Of a DNA stretch of 64,000 bases, positions 13,759 to 22,956 are shown one piece after another. This DNA is from Lysobacter sp. Root76 (lineage in GTDB: Bacteria > Pseudomonadota > Gammaproteobacteria > Xanthomonadales > Xanthomonadaceae). The stretch's first letter is position 1. Every line of letters begins with the position of its first letter. The notes under the pieces were generated by a model. The model was not told where the DNA came from. It worked only from the letters and a program-made list of their open reading frames with translations, and did not search any database. The translations under genes were made by a program, and so were the position numbers. The DNA lies in contig NZ_LMIK01000008.1 of NCBI RefSeq assembly GCF_001428685.1, forward strand, positions 189,993-253,992, in the 5' to 3' direction.

Positions 13759-14154
13759 TCAGCCGTGGTCGTGCCCGGCCGGCGCCTGGGCGTCGCCCTG
13801 CTCCAGCCGGTCGAGGAAATCGACCGCGCGGCGCAGGTGCGGGATCACGATGGAACCGCCGACCACCAGGCCGACCGAGAAGGCCTCGAACATCTCGTCG
13901 CGGTTGACCCCGGCTTGCTTGCACTGGGCGACGTGGTAGCTGATGCAGTCGTCGCAACGCAGCACCATCGAGGCGACCAGGCCCAGCAGTTCCTTGGTCT
14001 TCAGGTCCAGCGCGCCGGGCTGGTAGGTCTGGGTGTCGAGGGCGAAGAAGCGCCGCACGACCTGGTTGGGTTCGGCCAGGATGCGTTCGTTCATGCGCTT
14101 GCGGAAGGCGGTGAACTCGGCGACGCGGTCGCTTTCGGTACTGTCGTTGCTCAC
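13759..14154 (-). CDS. Carboxymuconolactone decarboxylase / AhpD-family protein
   Basis: 131 residues. The AhpD-like core holds the peroxidatic CxxC...H motif, RCDDCISYHVAQC, preceded by LDLKTKELLGLVASMVL. In AhpD proteins the two cysteines carry out thiol reduction of a peroxidase partner; in true decarboxylases they are absent, so the CxxC points to a redox role. The adjacent glutaredoxin gene (same strand, 144 bases upstream) strengthens that view. The His-rich end (AGHDHG) might bind metal. Confidence 0.88.
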   Translation of the reverse strand: MSNDSTESDRVAEFTAFRKRMNERILAEPNQVVRRFFALDTQTYQPGALDLKTKELLGLVASMVLRCDDCISYHVAQCKQAGVNRDEMFEAFSVGLVVGGSIVIPHLRRAVDFLDRLEQGDAQAPAGHDHG

Positions 14155-14298
14155 GGAAACTCCTTGAATGAGGGGCGCGGGATGAGGGGCGCGCTTGCCG
14201 TCGATGGCGTTGGCGTTTCGGCGTGCGGATCGTCCGGCTGGTTCATTCCCGGCCGGGCGTTCGCGGGCGCAGGCGGCCGTGCCGCCCGGCGCGCCCGC

Positions 14299-14586
14299 TC
14301 AACCCGCCAGCAGGGGTTCGAGACCGCCGGCGCGATGCAGCGCGATCATGTCGTCGTAGCCGCCGACGTGGGTGCCGCGGATGAAGATCTGCGGCACGCT
14401 GGTGCGGCGGGTCAGGCTCATCATCTTCTCGCGCTGCGCCGGGTCCAGGTCGATCCGGACCTCGGTCCAGGACTCGCCCTTGCTCTTGAGGAAGTTCTTC
14501 GCGGCGACGCAATAGGGGCAGATCGCGGTGGTGTAGATCACGATCTTCTCGGCCGATCCGGTCGGCGCGGTGTCGGTGACGCTCAA
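14299..14586 (-). CDS. grxC: Glutaredoxin (GrxC-type, CPYC active site)
   Basis: 95 residues with the active site ICPYCVAAKNFL, then the glutathione-binding TSVPQIFI and GGYDD motifs. It reduces protein and low-molecular disulfides with glutathione in the cytoplasm. The start is the TTG at 14586, because AGGAGAA stands 5-7 bases before it and no ATG or GTG fits; the much longer open frame upstream is an antisense shadow of the divergent protease gene. Neighbours are the AhpD-like gene downstream and the BepA-like gene in the opposite direction. Confidence 0.88.
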   Translation of the reverse strand: MSVTDTAPTGSAEKIVIYTTAICPYCVAAKNFLKSKGESWTEVRIDLDPAQREKMMSLTRRTSVPQIFIRGTHVGGYDDMIALHRAGGLEPLLAG

Positions 14587-14811
14587 GACGATTCTCCTGA
14601 TGAAACTCGGCGGGGTGCTTGCGGTCGAATATGGGCCCGCACGGTGCGCCATTAAACCGCGCCTGCGGAACGCTGTCGTCCACCGGTGCCTTCCGCGGCC
14701 CGGCCGGGCTCCGATTAATGGACGATTCACCCCGCCGGGCATGGCGGACCGCATCCTGCCGTGCGAACGTGCACCTGCCGTCCGCGCCACCCGCGACCGA
14801 GGAACGCCTGC

Positions 14812-16452
14812 TTGCGCCGCATCGCCCTGCTCTCCGCCGCCATCACCCTCGCCGTCGCCAGCGTCTGCGCGCCGGCCCAGGAATCGAGCCTGCCCGACAT
14901 CGGCTCGTCCGCGGGCGAACTGCTGACCCCGGCCCAGGAGCGCGAATACGGCGCGATGATGCTGGCGCAGCTGCGCCACTACGACTACCTGCTGGAAGAC
15001 CCGCTGATCAACAGCTGGCTCGACACCCTGGGCACGCGCCTGGCCGCCAGCAGCGACCGCCCGCGCCAGCCCTTCACCTTCTTCGTGATGCGCCAGCGCC
15101 AGATCAACGCCTTCGCGACCCTGGGCGGCTACATCGGCGTCAACGTCGGCCTGGTGCTGGCGGCCGAGCGCGAGGACGAAGTGGCGGCGGTGCTCTCGCA
15201 CGAAATCGCCCACGTCACCCAGCAGCACGTGCTGCGCGGGGTCGAGCGCGCCCAGCGCGACCAGTTGCCGATCCTGCTGGCGATGCTGGGCGCGATCGTC
15301 GCGGCCCAGGCCGCCGGCGGCAATTCCGCCGACGCCGCCGCCCAGGCCGCGATGGTCTCGGCGATGGGCCTGATGCAGCAGCGCCAGATCGACTACACCC
15401 GCTCCAACGAGTCCGAAGCCGACCGCCTGGGCATCCAGACCCTGGCCCGCAGCCAGTACGATCCGGCCGCGATGGCGGACTTCTTCGCCAAGATGCAGGC
15501 CAAGTCGCGCAGCAACGCGGCCGGCTACTACGGCCCCACCCCCGATTACCTGCTGACCCACCCGGTCACCACCACCCGCATCAGCGAGGCCAAGGCGCGC
15601 GCCGAGCAGATCGCCCGCAGCACCGTGGTCGCGACCACGACGACGCCGAACGCCACCCGCAACGAACGCATCCCCAAGAACGGCTACAGCCTGCCCGGCG
15701 ACGCGCGCGGCCTGGACAACCCGTTGCTGCCCGGCACGCTGAAGCTGCAGGGCTACGAGCTGTCCGGCGGCGAAACCGGCTTCTTCGAGTTCGCCCGCGA
15801 ACGCATGCGCGTGCTCAGCGCCGAATCGCCGCGCGACGCCATCGCCGAATACGAGCGCCTAGGCAAGGGTAAGCTCGACGACGCCCAGCGCTATGGTCTG
15901 GCGGTGGCGCGGATGCGCGCCAACCAGGCCGCCGCCGCGGCGCCGGTGTTCGCCGAATTGCTGCAGGAACACCCCGACCACCTGTGGCTGAGCCTGGCCC
16001 TGAGCGAGGCCGAATCGCTGAGCGGTAAGGCCGTCTCGGCCGACGCCCGCTTCGACTCCCTGCTGCGGCAGATGCCGAACAACCGCGCCGTGGCGCTGAC
16101 CTATGCCCGCTCCCTGTCGGAGCGCAATACGGTCGAGGCCGGCAAGCGCGCCCAGGCGGTGCTGCGTCCGCTGCTGGGCGCGGCCAGCGAGGACGCGGTG
16201 TTCCAGCAAGTGTTCGCACGCGCCTGTGAGATTGCGGGCGACCCGATCCGCGCCGGCGAGGCCTATGCCGAGGCCGCCTATCTGGGCGGTCGCCCGGAAC
16301 AGGCCCTGGTCCAGCTGAACACACTGAAGAAGCGTCCGGAGCTGGATTACTACTCGCGCGCCCGGATCGAAGCCCGGATCGCCGCCATCACCCCGACCGT
16401 GCTGGAATTGCGGCGCCAGGGCGTGAAGGACGAGGACCTGCGGCGTCGCTGA
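14812..16452 (+). CDS. bepA: BepA-like M48 metalloprotease with TPR domain
   Basis: About 546 residues. A signal peptide (LRRIALLSAAITLAVASVCA) leads into an M48 peptidase domain (residues 30-260) with the zinc motif SHEIAHVTQ and, further on, the ESEAD zinc ligand segment. The C-terminal half is a run of tetratricopeptide-like helices. BepA acts in the periplasm, degrading or assisting stalled outer membrane assembly clients such as LptD. Start chosen as TTG at 14812, with GAGGAACGCC before it; a GTG at 14761 would put 17 Arg/Pro-rich residues before the signal peptide. Length matches E. coli BepA (487) with some extra C-terminal sequence. Confidence 0.88.
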   Translation: MRRIALLSAAITLAVASVCAPAQESSLPDIGSSAGELLTPAQEREYGAMMLAQLRHYDYLLEDPLINSWLDTLGTRLAASSDRPRQPFTFFVMRQRQINAFATLGGYIGVNVGLVLAAEREDEVAAVLSHEIAHVTQQHVLRGVERAQRDQLPILLAMLGAIVAAQAAGGNSADAAAQAAMVSAMGLMQQRQIDYTRSNESEADRLGIQTLARSQYDPAAMADFFAKMQAKSRSNAAGYYGPTPDYLLTHPVTTTRISEAKARAEQIARSTVVATTTTPNATRNERIPKNGYSLPGDARGLDNPLLPGTLKLQGYELSGGETGFFEFARERMRVLSAESPRDAIAEYERLGKGKLDDAQRYGLAVARMRANQAAAAAPVFAELLQEHPDHLWLSLALSEAESLSGKAVSADARFDSLLRQMPNNRAVALTYARSLSERNTVEAGKRAQAVLRPLLGAASEDAVFQQVFARACEIAGDPIRAGEAYAEAAYLGGRPEQALVQLNTLKKRPELDYYSRARIEARIAAITPTVLELRRQGVKDEDLRRR

Positions 16453-16617
16453 ACGGCTCTCGCCGGTCCTTGACCGGTCCTGGCCGCTCCTGACCGGATT
16501 TGTAACGTGTGACAGTCTGCTCCAGGGTCGCCGGTCCGCTCGCGACGGGCGCCCCGCGGTGGCGCTTTTGCCCAGCCAATCCCAAATCCCGCATCCCGCG
16601 CGCCGGCCTTTGCGACA

Positions 16618-16635
16618 GTGTCACGCGGACGTCAT
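16618..16635 (+). promoter_or_regulatory. Candidate Pho box before phoB
   Basis: GTGTCAC-GCGG-ACGTCAT: two 7-base direct repeats with a 4-base gap, the PhoB site layout (consensus CTGTCAT-N4-CTGTCAT). It lies 65 bases before the phoB start, which suits autoregulation under phosphate limitation. The spacer is GC-rich, unlike the AT-rich consensus. Confidence 0.6.
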
Positions 16636-16699
16636 AAAACGGTAGTGTACTGACGCGGTTTCAAGGAAGAGCCCCGTTTCCACTCCCCCCGGTGACCGC

Positions 16700-17407
16700 G
16701 TGCAGAAGCGCATTTTGATAGTCGAAGACGAACCCGCCATCCGCGACATGGTGTCTTTCGCCCTGCGCAAGGGCGAGTACGACCCGATCCATGCCGGCGA
16801 TGCGCGCGAGGCCCAGGCGGCGATCGCCGACCGCGTCCCCGACCTGATCCTGCTCGACTGGATGCTGCCCGGCACCAGCGGCCTGGAACTGGCCCGGCGC
16901 TGGCGCAAGGAATCGCTGACCCGCGAAATCCCGATCATCATGCTGACCGCGCGCGGCGAAGAGAACGACCGCGTCGGCGGCCTCGAAGCCGGCGTCGACG
17001 ATTACGTGGTGAAACCCTTTTCGGCGCGCGAACTGCTGGCGCGGATCCGTGCCGTGCTGCGGCGCTCGCGCGAGGACGACGAGGACGGCAGCGTCGGCAT
17101 CGGCCCGCTGCGCATCGACGGCGCCGCCCACCGCGTGTTCGCCCAGGGCGACGGCGGCGACCAGGCGGTGCAGATCGGTCCGACCGAGTATCGCCTGCTG
17201 CACTTCTTCATGACCCACCCCGAGCGCGTGTACTCGCGCACCCAGCTGCTCGATCACGTCTGGGGCGGCAGCGTCTACGTCGAGGAGCGCACGGTCGACG
17301 TGCACATCCGCCGCCTGCGCAAAACCCTGGAACCGCACCGTCTCGACGGCATGGTCCAGACCGTGCGCGGCGCCGGTTATCGTTTTTCTGCCTCACTCGC
17401 CGCGTAA
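16700..17407 (+). CDS. phoB: Phosphate regulon response regulator PhoB
   Basis: 235 residues: a receiver domain (RILIVEDEPAIRD, LILLDWMLPGTSG with the phosphorylated Asp, MLTARG, VVKPFS) followed by an OmpR-type winged helix (PTEYRLLHFFMTHPERVYSR, ERTVDVHIRRLRKTLE, VRGAGYRFS). It starts with GTG. It is the first gene of phoB-phoR-ppk-ppx and presumably activates the operon via the site at 16618-16635. Confidence 0.95.
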   Translation: MQKRILIVEDEPAIRDMVSFALRKGEYDPIHAGDAREAQAAIADRVPDLILLDWMLPGTSGLELARRWRKESLTREIPIIMLTARGEENDRVGGLEAGVDDYVVKPFSARELLARIRAVLRRSREDDEDGSVGIGPLRIDGAAHRVFAQGDGGDQAVQIGPTEYRLLHFFMTHPERVYSRTQLLDHVWGGSVYVEERTVDVHIRRLRKTLEPHRLDGMVQTVRGAGYRFSASLAA

Positions 17408-17418
17408 GCTTGGCGGGT

Positions 17419-18765
17419 ATGCCACCCCGCGCCCGATCCGCCTGGTTCCGCACCCTGGGACAGCTGCTGCTGATCCTGGCGGCCGCGGCCGTGGCCGGGC
17501 TGCTGATCGGCCAGCCGTGGCCGACCGTGACCCTGGCGGCGCTGGGCGTGGTCGCCTGGCACTACTGGCGGCTGCGGCGCGTGCTGATCCGGCTGACCGC
17601 GCGCCAGCGCCTGACCCCGCCGCTGGGCGAAGGCATCTGGAACGAACTGGACCGGCTGCTGCACCGCAGCCAGGCCGAGATGCGCGGCCGCAAGCGCCGC
17701 CTGATCGAAATGTTGCGCGCCTACCGCGCCGCCGCCGCGGCGCTGCCCGACGCGATCGTGGTGGTGGAGCGCAACAGCCAGCGCATCCAGTGGTTCAACG
17801 AAGCCGCCAACGGCCTGCTCGGCCTGCGCTACCCGCGCGATATCGGCGGTTCGCTGTCGCAGAAGCTGCAGCCGCTGCAGCTCGCTCACTGGCTGGCCGC
17901 CGGACGTAACGCCGAGCCGCTGGAAGCGTCCTCGCCGTGGAACCCGGCCGCGACCCTGAGCCTGCGCCTGATTCCCTACTCCGAAAATCTGTGGCTGCTG
18001 GTCGCCCGCGACGTCAGCCGCCTGTTGCAGCTGGAGCAGATGCGCCGCGACTTCGTCGCCAACGTCTCGCACGAACTGCGCACGCCGCTGACCGTGGTCC
18101 ACGGCTATCTGGACATGCTCGACCCCAGCGAACACCCGGACTGGGCGCCGATGCTGGCCGAGATGCAGCGCCAGTCGCAGCGCATGACCCAATTGGTCGA
18201 AGACCTGCTGATGCTGTCGCGGCTGGAGTCGCAGGACAGCCTGCCGGCCGAGGAGACCGTGGCCATGTCCTCGATGCTGTCCACGCTCAAGCGCGAAGCC
18301 ATGGCGCTGAGCCAGGGCCGGCACGAGATTGCGATGGAAGACCTGGCCGGGGTCGACCTGTGGGGCTCCAACAAGGAGCTGCATAGCGCGTTTTCGAACC
18401 TGGTCAGCAACGCGATCCGCTATACCCCCGCCGGCGGCTCGATCCGGATCCGCTTCCGCCCCGAACATCAGGGCATGGGGCGCGGGGTGTTGCTGGAAGT
18501 GATCGACAGCGGCTATGGCATTCCGGCCGCGCACCTGCCGCGCATCACCGAGCGCTTTTACCGCGTGTCCACCAGCCGTTCGCGCGAGAGCGGCGGCACC
18601 GGCCTGGGCCTGTCCATCGTCAAGCACGTGCTCAACCTGCACCAGGCGCGGCTGGAAATCGTCAGCGAGGTCGGCCGCGGCAGCACCTTCGCCTGCCATT
18701 TCGGCAGCGACCGCGTACGCAGCCGCGACGCCTATCTAGATAACCTGTCCGAAGCTTTGCCCTGA
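17419..18765 (+). CDS. phoR: Phosphate regulon sensor histidine kinase PhoR
   Basis: About 448 residues. Two membrane helices near the N-terminus (LLLILAAAAVAGLLI, VTLAALGVVAWHYW), a PAS-like region around residues 100-190 (DAIVVVERNSQRIQWFNEAA), the dimerisation-phosphoacceptor motif VSHELRTPLTVVHGY, and the ATPase domain with N box NLVSNAIRYTP, DSGYGIP and GTGLGLSIVKH. The start is the ATG at 17419 (TTG at 17410 possible). It follows phoB by only a few bases. Confidence 0.95.
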   Translation: MPPRARSAWFRTLGQLLLILAAAAVAGLLIGQPWPTVTLAALGVVAWHYWRLRRVLIRLTARQRLTPPLGEGIWNELDRLLHRSQAEMRGRKRRLIEMLRAYRAAAAALPDAIVVVERNSQRIQWFNEAANGLLGLRYPRDIGGSLSQKLQPLQLAHWLAAGRNAEPLEASSPWNPAATLSLRLIPYSENLWLLVARDVSRLLQLEQMRRDFVANVSHELRTPLTVVHGYLDMLDPSEHPDWAPMLAEMQRQSQRMTQLVEDLLMLSRLESQDSLPAEETVAMSSMLSTLKREAMALSQGRHEIAMEDLAGVDLWGSNKELHSAFSNLVSNAIRYTPAGGSIRIRFRPEHQGMGRGVLLEVIDSGYGIPAAHLPRITERFYRVSTSRSRESGGTGLGLSIVKHVLNLHQARLEIVSEVGRGSTFACHFGSDRVRSRDAYLDNLSEALP

Positions 18766-18787
18766 ACCCCTCCAGCGCGCCCAGCCT

Positions 18788-20899
18788 GTGAACCTCGAGT
18801 CCGCCATGAACGCCGCCCTCACCAACGCGCTGTCCGACGCCAGCAACGACCCGCTGCGCGACCCCGGCCTGTATTTCAACCGCGAACTGTCGCAGCTGGA
18901 CTTCAACTTCCGCGTGCTGGCCCAGGCGCAGGATCCGCAGGTGCCGCTGCTGGAGCGCCTCAAGTATCTGTGCATCTCCTGCACCAACCTCGACGAATTC
19001 TTCGAGATCCGCGCCGGCACCCTGCGCCATGCCCAGGACCTGGGCCTGACCCCGGGCGCCGACGGCCTCGCGCCGGCGACCGTCCTCTCGCGCATCCACG
19101 ACCGCGCCGCGGAACTGGTCAAGGCGCAGTACGAATGCTGGAACGAGGTCGTGCGCCCGGCCCTGCGCGACGCCGGCGTGCGCGTGCTCGGCCGCGACTC
19201 CTGGAACGAGGCCCAGACCCAGTGGCTGCGCGCCTATTTCCGCGACGAGATCATGCCGGTGCTGTCGCCGCTGGGCCTGGACCCGGCGCATCCGTTCCCG
19301 AAGATCCTCAACAAGTCGCTCAACATCGTGGTGGTGGTGGAAGGCAAGGACGCGTTCGGCCGTGCCGGCAACCTCGCCATCGTGCGCGCGCCGCGCTCGC
19401 TGCCGCGCATCATCCAGATGCCCGAGAACGTCTCCGGCGGCAGCCACGACTTCGTATTCCTGTCCTCGGTGCTGTCGACCTTCGTCGACGAGCTGTTCCC
19501 GGGCATGAAGGTCAAGGGCGCCTACCAGTTCCGCGTGACCCGCAACTCCGAGCTGCTGGTCGACGAGGAAGAAGTCGACAACATCGCCCTGGCCCTGCGC
19601 GACGAACTGATCGGGCGCGGCTACCTGCGCGCGGTGCGGCTGGAGATCGCCGAGCAGTGCCCGAAGCCGATCGTGCGCAGCCTGCTCGAGAACTTCGACC
19701 TGCCCGAGAACGCGGTCTACCGCATCAACGGCCCGGTCAACCTCAATCGCGTGATCCAGGTCTACGACCTGGTCCAGCGCCCCGACCTCAAGTTCCCGCC
19801 CTACCAGCAACGCCAGCTGCCGGGCATCGAGAACATGTTCGACAAGGTCGCCGCCGGCGACGTGCTGCTGCACCATCCCTTCGAAGCGTTCACGCCGGTA
19901 CTGGAACTGATCCGCCAGGCGGCCGAAGACCCGAACGTGCTGGCGATCAAGCAGACCCTGTACCGCGCCGGCAAGGACTCGCCGATCGTCGAACAGCTGG
20001 TCCAGGCCGCGCGCAACGGCAAGGACGTGACCGTGGTGGTCGAGCTGCGCGCGCGCTTCGACGAAGAGGCCAACCTCGGCCTCGCCGACCGCCTGCAGGA
20101 AGCCGGCGTGCAAGTGGTGTACGGCGTGGTCGGCTACAAGACCCACGCCAAGATGCTGCTGATCGTGCGTCGCGAAGGGCGCAAGCTGAAGCGCTACGTG
20201 CATCTGGGCACCGGCAACTACCACAGCGGCACCGCGCGCGCCTACACCGACTTCGGCCTGATCACCGCCGACGCGGACATCGGCAACGACGTGCACCTGA
20301 TCTTCCAGCAGTTGTCCGGCCTGGCGCCGTCGCTGAAGCTCAAGCGCCTGCTGCAATCGCCGTTCACCCTGCACGCCGGCGTGCTCAAGCGCATCGATCG
20401 CGAGACCAGGCACGCGCGCGCAGGCAAGCCCGCGCGCATCGTCGCCAAGATGAACGCCCTCAACGAGCCGCAGGTCATCCGCGCGCTGTACCTGGCCTCG
20501 CAGGCCGGCGTGCAGATCGACCTGATCGTGCGCGGCGCCTGCACCCTGCGTCCCGGCGTACCCGGCGTGTCGGAGAACATCCGCGTGCGCTCGATCGTCG
20601 GCCGCTTCCTCGAACACCATCGCGTCTACTGGTTCGACAACGACGGCGAGCCCGACCTGTTCTGCTCCAGCGCCGACTGGCTGGAACGCAACCTGCTGCG
20701 CCGGGTCGAAACCGGCTTCCCGATCCTCGACCCCGGCCTGGCCGAACGCGTCTACGACGAGGCCCTGAGCAACTACCTCGCCGACAACACCAGCGCCTGG
20801 GCATTGAGCGCGGACGGCGCCTACGAACGCGTGGTACCGCAGGGCGATGCCGCCCCCCATTCCGCTCAGGGTGCTTTATTGGCGAAAATCTGCGGATGA
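18788..20899 (+). CDS. ppk1: Polyphosphate kinase
   Basis: 703 residues, the normal length of Ppk1. N-terminal domain from ELSQLDFNFRVLAQAQD, with FEIRAG; the C-terminal phospholipase D-like domains carry the catalytic histidines in THAKMLLIVRR (about residue 453) and YVHLGTGNYH (about 472). The enzyme builds polyphosphate from ATP, reversibly, at the membrane or in the cytoplasm. The start may be the GTG at 18788 or the ATG at 18806. The stop TGA overlaps the ppx start by four bases. Confidence 0.95.
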   Translation: MNLESAMNAALTNALSDASNDPLRDPGLYFNRELSQLDFNFRVLAQAQDPQVPLLERLKYLCISCTNLDEFFEIRAGTLRHAQDLGLTPGADGLAPATVLSRIHDRAAELVKAQYECWNEVVRPALRDAGVRVLGRDSWNEAQTQWLRAYFRDEIMPVLSPLGLDPAHPFPKILNKSLNIVVVVEGKDAFGRAGNLAIVRAPRSLPRIIQMPENVSGGSHDFVFLSSVLSTFVDELFPGMKVKGAYQFRVTRNSELLVDEEEVDNIALALRDELIGRGYLRAVRLEIAEQCPKPIVRSLLENFDLPENAVYRINGPVNLNRVIQVYDLVQRPDLKFPPYQQRQLPGIENMFDKVAAGDVLLHHPFEAFTPVLELIRQAAEDPNVLAIKQTLYRAGKDSPIVEQLVQAARNGKDVTVVVELRARFDEEANLGLADRLQEAGVQVVYGVVGYKTHAKMLLIVRREGRKLKRYVHLGTGNYHSGTARAYTDFGLITADADIGNDVHLIFQQLSGLAPSLKLKRLLQSPFTLHAGVLKRIDRETRHARAGKPARIVAKMNALNEPQVIRALYLASQAGVQIDLIVRGACTLRPGVPGVSENIRVRSIVGRFLEHHRVYWFDNDGEPDLFCSSADWLERNLLRRVETGFPILDPGLAERVYDEALSNYLADNTSAWALSADGAYERVVPQGDAAPHSAQGALLAKICG

Positions 20900-22425
20900 A
20901 CGACGCCTACCCGACCACCGCCCTGCCGCTCGAAGACGGCGACCTGCTCGCCGCCGTCGACCTGGGGTCGAACAGTTTCCACATGGTGGTCGCGCGTTAC
21001 GTGCTGGGCCAGCTGCGCACCGTCGACCGTCTGCGCGAGACCGTGCGCATGGCCGAGGGCCTGGACCGCAAGGGCGGACTCGCCCCGGAAGTGCGCCAGC
21101 GCGCGCTGGAATGCCTGTCGCGCTTCGGCCAGCGCATCCGCGACGTGCCGCCGCAGCGGGTGCGCGCGATCGCCACGAATACCGTGCGCCGCCTGGCGGC
21201 GCCGCAAAGTTTCCTGATGCCGGCCGAAACCGCGCTCGGCCACGCCATCGAAGTGGTCGCCGGCCGCGAAGAGGCGCGCCTGATCTACCTCGGCGTCGCC
21301 CACGCCCAGCCGTCCAAGCCCGGCGACCTGCGCCTGGTGATCGACATCGGCGGCGGCTCGACCGAATGCATCATCGGCAGCGGCTTCGAAGCGATCGAAC
21401 GCGAAAGCCTGCAGCTGGGTTGCATCGCCACCACCCGCCGCTTCTTCGAAAACGGCAAGCTGTCGAAGAAGAAATGGCGCGACGCCCTGACCGAAGTCAC
21501 CGCCGAGTTCCAGCAATTCGCGGGCACCTACCGCGCGCTGGGCTGGCAGGAAGCGCTGGGCTCATCGGGCACCAACAAGGCGATCGGCGAGATCTGCGCG
21601 GCGATGAAGCTGACCAAGGGCGCGGTCACCGCCGAAGCGCTGCCGATCGTGCGCGAGCGCCTGCTCCAGGCCGAGCGCATCGACCTGATCGACCTGCCCG
21701 GCCTGTCCGCCGATCGTCGCCCGGTGATCGCCGGCGGCATCCTGGTGCTGGAGGCCGCGTTCAACGCGCTCGGCCTGAGCCGGATGGCGGTGAGCAAGGC
21801 CGCGATGCGCGAAGGCGTGCTCTACGACATGCTCGGCCGCGGCGGCGCGGACGATCCGCGCGACGCGTCGGTGGCCGCGCTGATGCAGCGCTACGGCATC
21901 GACGAAGGCCAGGCCGCGCGCGTGGAGGCGACCATGCTGCGCCTGTTCGACCAGGTCGCCGGCGCCTGGGCGCTGGATCCCGACGACCGCTTGATGCTGA
22001 GCCGCGCCGCGCGCCTGCACGAACTCGGCCTGGCGATCGCGCACAGCCAGTACCACGTGCACGGCGCCTACGTGGTCGAGCATTCGGACATCTCCGGCTT
22101 CTCGCGCCAGCAGCAGCAGTTCCTGTCCGCGCTGCTGCGCACCCACCGCCGCAGCATTCCCAAGAGCGCGTTCGACGCACTGCCCGACCGCCTGCTCGCG
22201 ACCGTGCGTCGCAGCGCCGCGCTGCTGCGCCTGGCAGTGCTGCTGCACCGCGCCCACGAGGCCGACCCGATCCCGCAGCTGGACGCGCACGCCGACGGCA
22301 ACACCCTGACCCTGACCGTGTCCAAGCGCTGGCTGGACTCGCGTCCGCTGGTGCGCGCCGACCTCGAAGGCGAGCCGCAGGACGTGGCAGGCTTGGGCAT
22401 CGCGCTGAAACTACTGGCGGCCTGA
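20896..22425 (+). CDS. ppx: Exopolyphosphatase / guanosine pentaphosphatase
   Basis: 509 residues. ASKHA-type ATPase core: AAVDLGSNSFHMVVAR, a second phosphate loop VIDIGGGSTECIIG, the central SSGTNKAI, AGGILVLEA; the C-terminal third is the HD-like helical domain (LHELGLAIAHSQYHVHG) of the long Ppx/GppA form. It releases phosphate from polyphosphate ends and may also hydrolyse pppGpp. The ATG overlaps the ppk stop (ATGA), so translation is coupled with the kinase that makes its substrate. Confidence 0.95.
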   Translation: MNDAYPTTALPLEDGDLLAAVDLGSNSFHMVVARYVLGQLRTVDRLRETVRMAEGLDRKGGLAPEVRQRALECLSRFGQRIRDVPPQRVRAIATNTVRRLAAPQSFLMPAETALGHAIEVVAGREEARLIYLGVAHAQPSKPGDLRLVIDIGGGSTECIIGSGFEAIERESLQLGCIATTRRFFENGKLSKKKWRDALTEVTAEFQQFAGTYRALGWQEALGSSGTNKAIGEICAAMKLTKGAVTAEALPIVRERLLQAERIDLIDLPGLSADRRPVIAGGILVLEAAFNALGLSRMAVSKAAMREGVLYDMLGRGGADDPRDASVAALMQRYGIDEGQAARVEATMLRLFDQVAGAWALDPDDRLMLSRAARLHELGLAIAHSQYHVHGAYVVEHSDISGFSRQQQQFLSALLRTHRRSIPKSAFDALPDRLLATVRRSAALLRLAVLLHRAHEADPIPQLDAHADGNTLTLTVSKRWLDSRPLVRADLEGEPQDVAGLGIALKLLAA

Positions 22426-22557
22426 GAACCCGAAGGCGACGGCCATGCCGGCAGCCAGGACGGGCCGCCGCGGGCGATGAAAGCTCCTGAGCCATACGAT
22501 TGCGCGCGCCGCGGCGCTGGCCGATCATGCCGACCGTCTGCACCATCGGAACCGCCC

Positions 22558-22929
22558 ATGCCTCTGTCCCGTCTACGCCCTGCCCTGGTCTGGGGCTCGC
22601 TGTTGTTGGCCGCCTCGGTGCTGGGCGCCTGCGATGCCGGGCACACGGTCGACGTCGATCTGCCCAAGACCACCGCGCCGGCCGCAGACGGGGCGACGGC
22701 CAGCCGGATCCTGTACCTGCTCGACGACGGCCGTGTGTACAGCCCGCAGGGTCCGGTCGAACTGCCGCTGGCGATCCGCGCGCTGGGCCCGCCTGCGACC
22801 ACCGAAGTGATCCTGCAGGGCTGCAAGGCCGACCTCGACTACCGCTACATCGCCTTCGCCCTGCGCACGCTCAAGGCCGCAGGCTACGAACGCATCACCC
22901 TCAAGGGCGGCGGCGGCCACTGCGGCTGA
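22558..22929 (+). CDS. Small lipoprotein with ExbD/TolR-like C-terminal domain
   Basis: About 123 residues. The N-terminus is a lipoprotein signal ending in the lipobox LGAC, so the mature protein would begin at that Cys. The C-terminal 60 residues, VILQGCKADLDYRYIAFALR then TLKAAGYERITLKGGG, match the periplasmic half of ExbD/TolR proteins, here without their membrane helix. Biopolymer-transport and proton-channel partners are not nearby. The frame starts at 22558; extension to 22477 adds a nonhydrophobic leader and is less likely. Function unknown. Confidence 0.7.
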   Translation: MPLSRLRPALVWGSLLLAASVLGACDAGHTVDVDLPKTTAPAADGATASRILYLLDDGRVYSPQGPVELPLAIRALGPPATTEVILQGCKADLDYRYIAFALRTLKAAGYERITLKGGGGHCG

Positions 22930-22956
22930 GCGCGCTCGCCCGGCGCGGACGCCGCA

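Noticed and set aside
18662..20860. 732-codon minus-strand frame opposite ppk
   Set aside because: Shadow of the ppk codons, no recognisable domain.
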